From: Halieaceae bacterium
GTDB taxonomy: Bacteria > Pseudomonadota > Gammaproteobacteria > Pseudomonadales > Halieaceae
Length of the DNA stretch: 37,746 nucleotides
Assembly: GCA_030066555.1 (NCBI GenBank)
Contig: JASJBK010000024.1
Coordinates: 1 to 37,746, forward strand
Reading direction: 5' to 3'
Shown: in pieces, positions 36,887 through 37,746 of the stretch
Numbering within the stretch: the stretch's first letter is position 1
Layout: each line of letters starts with the position of its first letter
Program-made: the position numbers and the translations under genes
Notes under the pieces: generated by a model
The model's database searches: none
The model's input: the letters and a program-made list of their open reading frames with translations, nothing else
Told to the model about the DNA's origin: nothing

Positions 36887-37096
36887 ATGACCGATGACCA
36901 ACTGAATGCCCTGAAGATTGCCTATACCTACATGCCGCAGGCCATCGAGGTGACCCGTCACGAATACGGGGATCGTTACGCCATTGTGTTGGAGCATATT
37001 GAGACCGTGCGCGCTGCGCTGTTTGAGGCCGGTATCGACCCGGACGAGGTCGCCGGAGAAATCAATCCGGAGCTGTCACCCAATTCCTGCTACTGA
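36887..37096 (+). CDS. Small hypothetical protein (69 residues)
   Basis: I do not recognise this gene. The 69-residue product is acidic and mostly helical in appearance, with a C-terminal Pro/Asn-rich tail ending SPNSCY, no signal peptide and no membrane segment. It has a good GAGGAAAG sequence upstream of the ATG and starts 26 bases after the aminopeptidase stop, so it is probably the last gene of that transcript. Codon choice looks like its neighbours, which supports it being real. Confidence 0.65.
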   Translation: MTDDQLNALKIAYTYMPQAIEVTRHEYGDRYAIVLEHIETVRAALFEAGIDPDEVAGEINPELSPNSCY

Positions 37097-37127
37097 AGTA
37101 GACCTGTAAAGAGGTTGGAGCAGGCTC

Positions 37128-37165
37128 TTGCCGGCAAAGGCTCGAAAATATATGATCATTTATTG
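37128..37165 (+). promoter_or_regulatory. Promoter and palindromic operator of the ArsR-type gene
   Basis: TTGCCG (37128-37133) and TATGAT (37151-37156) are spaced by exactly 17 bases; matches are four and five of six. An imperfect 20-base palindrome (37146-37165) centred on TGATCA covers the -10, with eight of ten symmetric pairs. This is the usual place for an ArsR/SmtB operator, so metal-relieved repression of its own promoter is expected. A ten-base palindrome TTGCCGGCAA also covers the -35. Confidence 0.6.
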
Positions 37166-37194
37166 AAATGTAAACATGAGAAAGTGATCAAGCA

Positions 37195-37533
37195 TTGCCG
37201 GCATCGCCTCCCAAAACACCGCCTACCCATCGCGATACAGCTCCCGCTCCGGTCATCGAGCGTGCAGCGGGCATGTTGCGCGCGGGGGGCGACCCGGAAA
37301 GGCTGCGCATCCTGGAACTGTTGCTGTCGGGAGAGCTGCAGGTGTCTGAAATTGCGGCGCTGACCAAGGCGGAAATGTCCACGGTTTCGCAACGCCTGCG
37401 AGTGCTGCTGAGCGAGGAACTCGTGAAACGCCGGCGCAATGGCAGGGACATGTTCTATCGCCTCGCCGACTCTCATGTTGAAACACTGATCCGCAATGTC
37501 ATCGACCATGCAGATCCGAGTATCCCCCACTAG
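37195..37533 (+). CDS. ArsR/SmtB-family metal-responsive repressor
   Basis: The protein is a 112-residue winged-helix repressor; the first 25 residues are a Pro-rich extension, and the helix-turn-helix is about residues 48-70 (QVSEIAALTKAEMSTVSQRL). It lacks the CxC metal site of arsenic sensors. The last helix has Asp92-x-His94 and, eleven residues on, His105 with Asp107, resembling the alpha5 zinc site of SmtB/CzrA (D-x-H-x10-H-xx-E/H), so zinc sensing is likely. The only start in frame after an upstream stop is the TTG at 37195. The His-rich gene 25 bases downstream supports a metal role. Confidence 0.85.
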   Translation: MPASPPKTPPTHRDTAPAPVIERAAGMLRAGGDPERLRILELLLSGELQVSEIAALTKAEMSTVSQRLRVLLSEELVKRRRNGRDMFYRLADSHVETLIRNVIDHADPSIPH

Positions 37534-37558
37534 GCCCTGATTTCAGGAGAACCACGCC

Positions 37559-37746
37559 ATGACTCACAAGATTCACGAAAACCACGATCACACCCACGGG
37601 CCGGGCTGCGGCCATGTCGCAGTACAACACGGCGACCACGTGGGCTACCTGCACGACGGTCACCTGCACTGTGCTCATGAGGACCACTACGACGAGCACG
37701 TTATCGAGGTTTCAGACGAGAACCCGGAGGGCTGCAAGCCGCACAA
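37559..37746 (+). CDS. Histidine-rich putative metal-binding protein (partial)
   Basis: The frame starts at the ATG at 37559 (AGGAGA eight bases upstream) and runs off the window after 62 codons. Of these, 15 are histidine, arranged as HENHDHTHGPGCGH, DHVGYLHDGHLHCAHEDHY and then CKPH. Small proteins of this kind, which I recall next to ArsR repressors and CzcD-type cation diffusion facilitators, probably buffer or deliver zinc or related metals; this is inference. No signal peptide is present, so it should be cytoplasmic. A metal-efflux gene may follow outside the window. Confidence 0.8.
   Translation, partial: MTHKIHENHDHTHGPGCGHVAVQHGDHVGYLHDGHLHCAHEDHYDEHVIEVSDENPEGCKPH

Overview
This window is about 37.7 kb of GC-rich, gene-dense chromosome from a gammaproteobacterium. 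Almost every gene is a recognisable housekeeping gene. The order amgK-murU | lptD-surA-pdxA-rsmA-apaH, cca-folK-folB-tsaD | rpsU-yqeY-dnaG-rpoD, together with trpE/trpG/trpD/trpC - crp - OsmC - coq7, is close to the Pseudomonas arrangement as I remember it. Several genes usually found there are absent (speD, gph, apaG, plsY, glpE). This fits a marine Pseudomonadales/Cellvibrionales-type genome (for example Halieaceae). That placement is inference; the sequence carries no rRNA.

Layout. 1-255 is a perfect 113-bp inverted repeat at the window edge, probably a fold-back or assembly artefact. 204-9007 is a rightward run: aroQ, accB-accC, prmA, a DUF3426 membrane protein, dusB-fis, purH-purD, coq7. 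A convergent OsmC gene is followed by the divergent crp gene, which starts with TTG. 10273-16764 is leftward: amgK-murU, rpe, then trpE-trpG-trpD-trpC. Upstream of trpE I read an unannotated attenuator: a promoter, an 11-codon leader peptide ending Trp-Arg-Trp-stop, and a terminator-like hairpin. 16842-24254 is rightward: lptD, surA, pdxA, rsmA, apaH, cca. 24251-26170 is leftward: tsaD-folB-folK. 26251-31084 is the macromolecular synthesis operon: rpsU, yqeY, dnaG, rpoD, with several hairpins in its leader and gaps.

31118-37746 is less conserved: a stand-alone response-regulator receiver, an OYE-type flavin oxidoreductase, a tRNA with anticodon CAU (probably tRNA-Ile2), a short repeat-rich stretch with two degenerate copies of the tRNA 3' end, a secreted calcineurin-like phosphoesterase (TTG start), a CinA/MoaB-type domain protein, an M17 aminopeptidase, an unknown 69-residue protein, and the start of a metal-responsive module (ArsR/SmtB-type repressor with a promoter-operator, then a very His-rich protein cut by the window end).

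How the genes work together: aroQ feeds chorismate synthesis and so the trp genes; accBC starts fatty-acid synthesis; lptD and surA build the outer membrane; amgK-murU recycles peptidoglycan sugars; rsmA, cca, tsaD, dusB and rpsU serve ribosome and tRNA maturation; dnaG and rpoD serve replication and transcription. I found no prophage, CRISPR array, transposase or defence cluster. The best candidates for undescribed biology are regulatory: the trp leader, the rpsU leader hairpin, and the ArsR/His-rich metal module.
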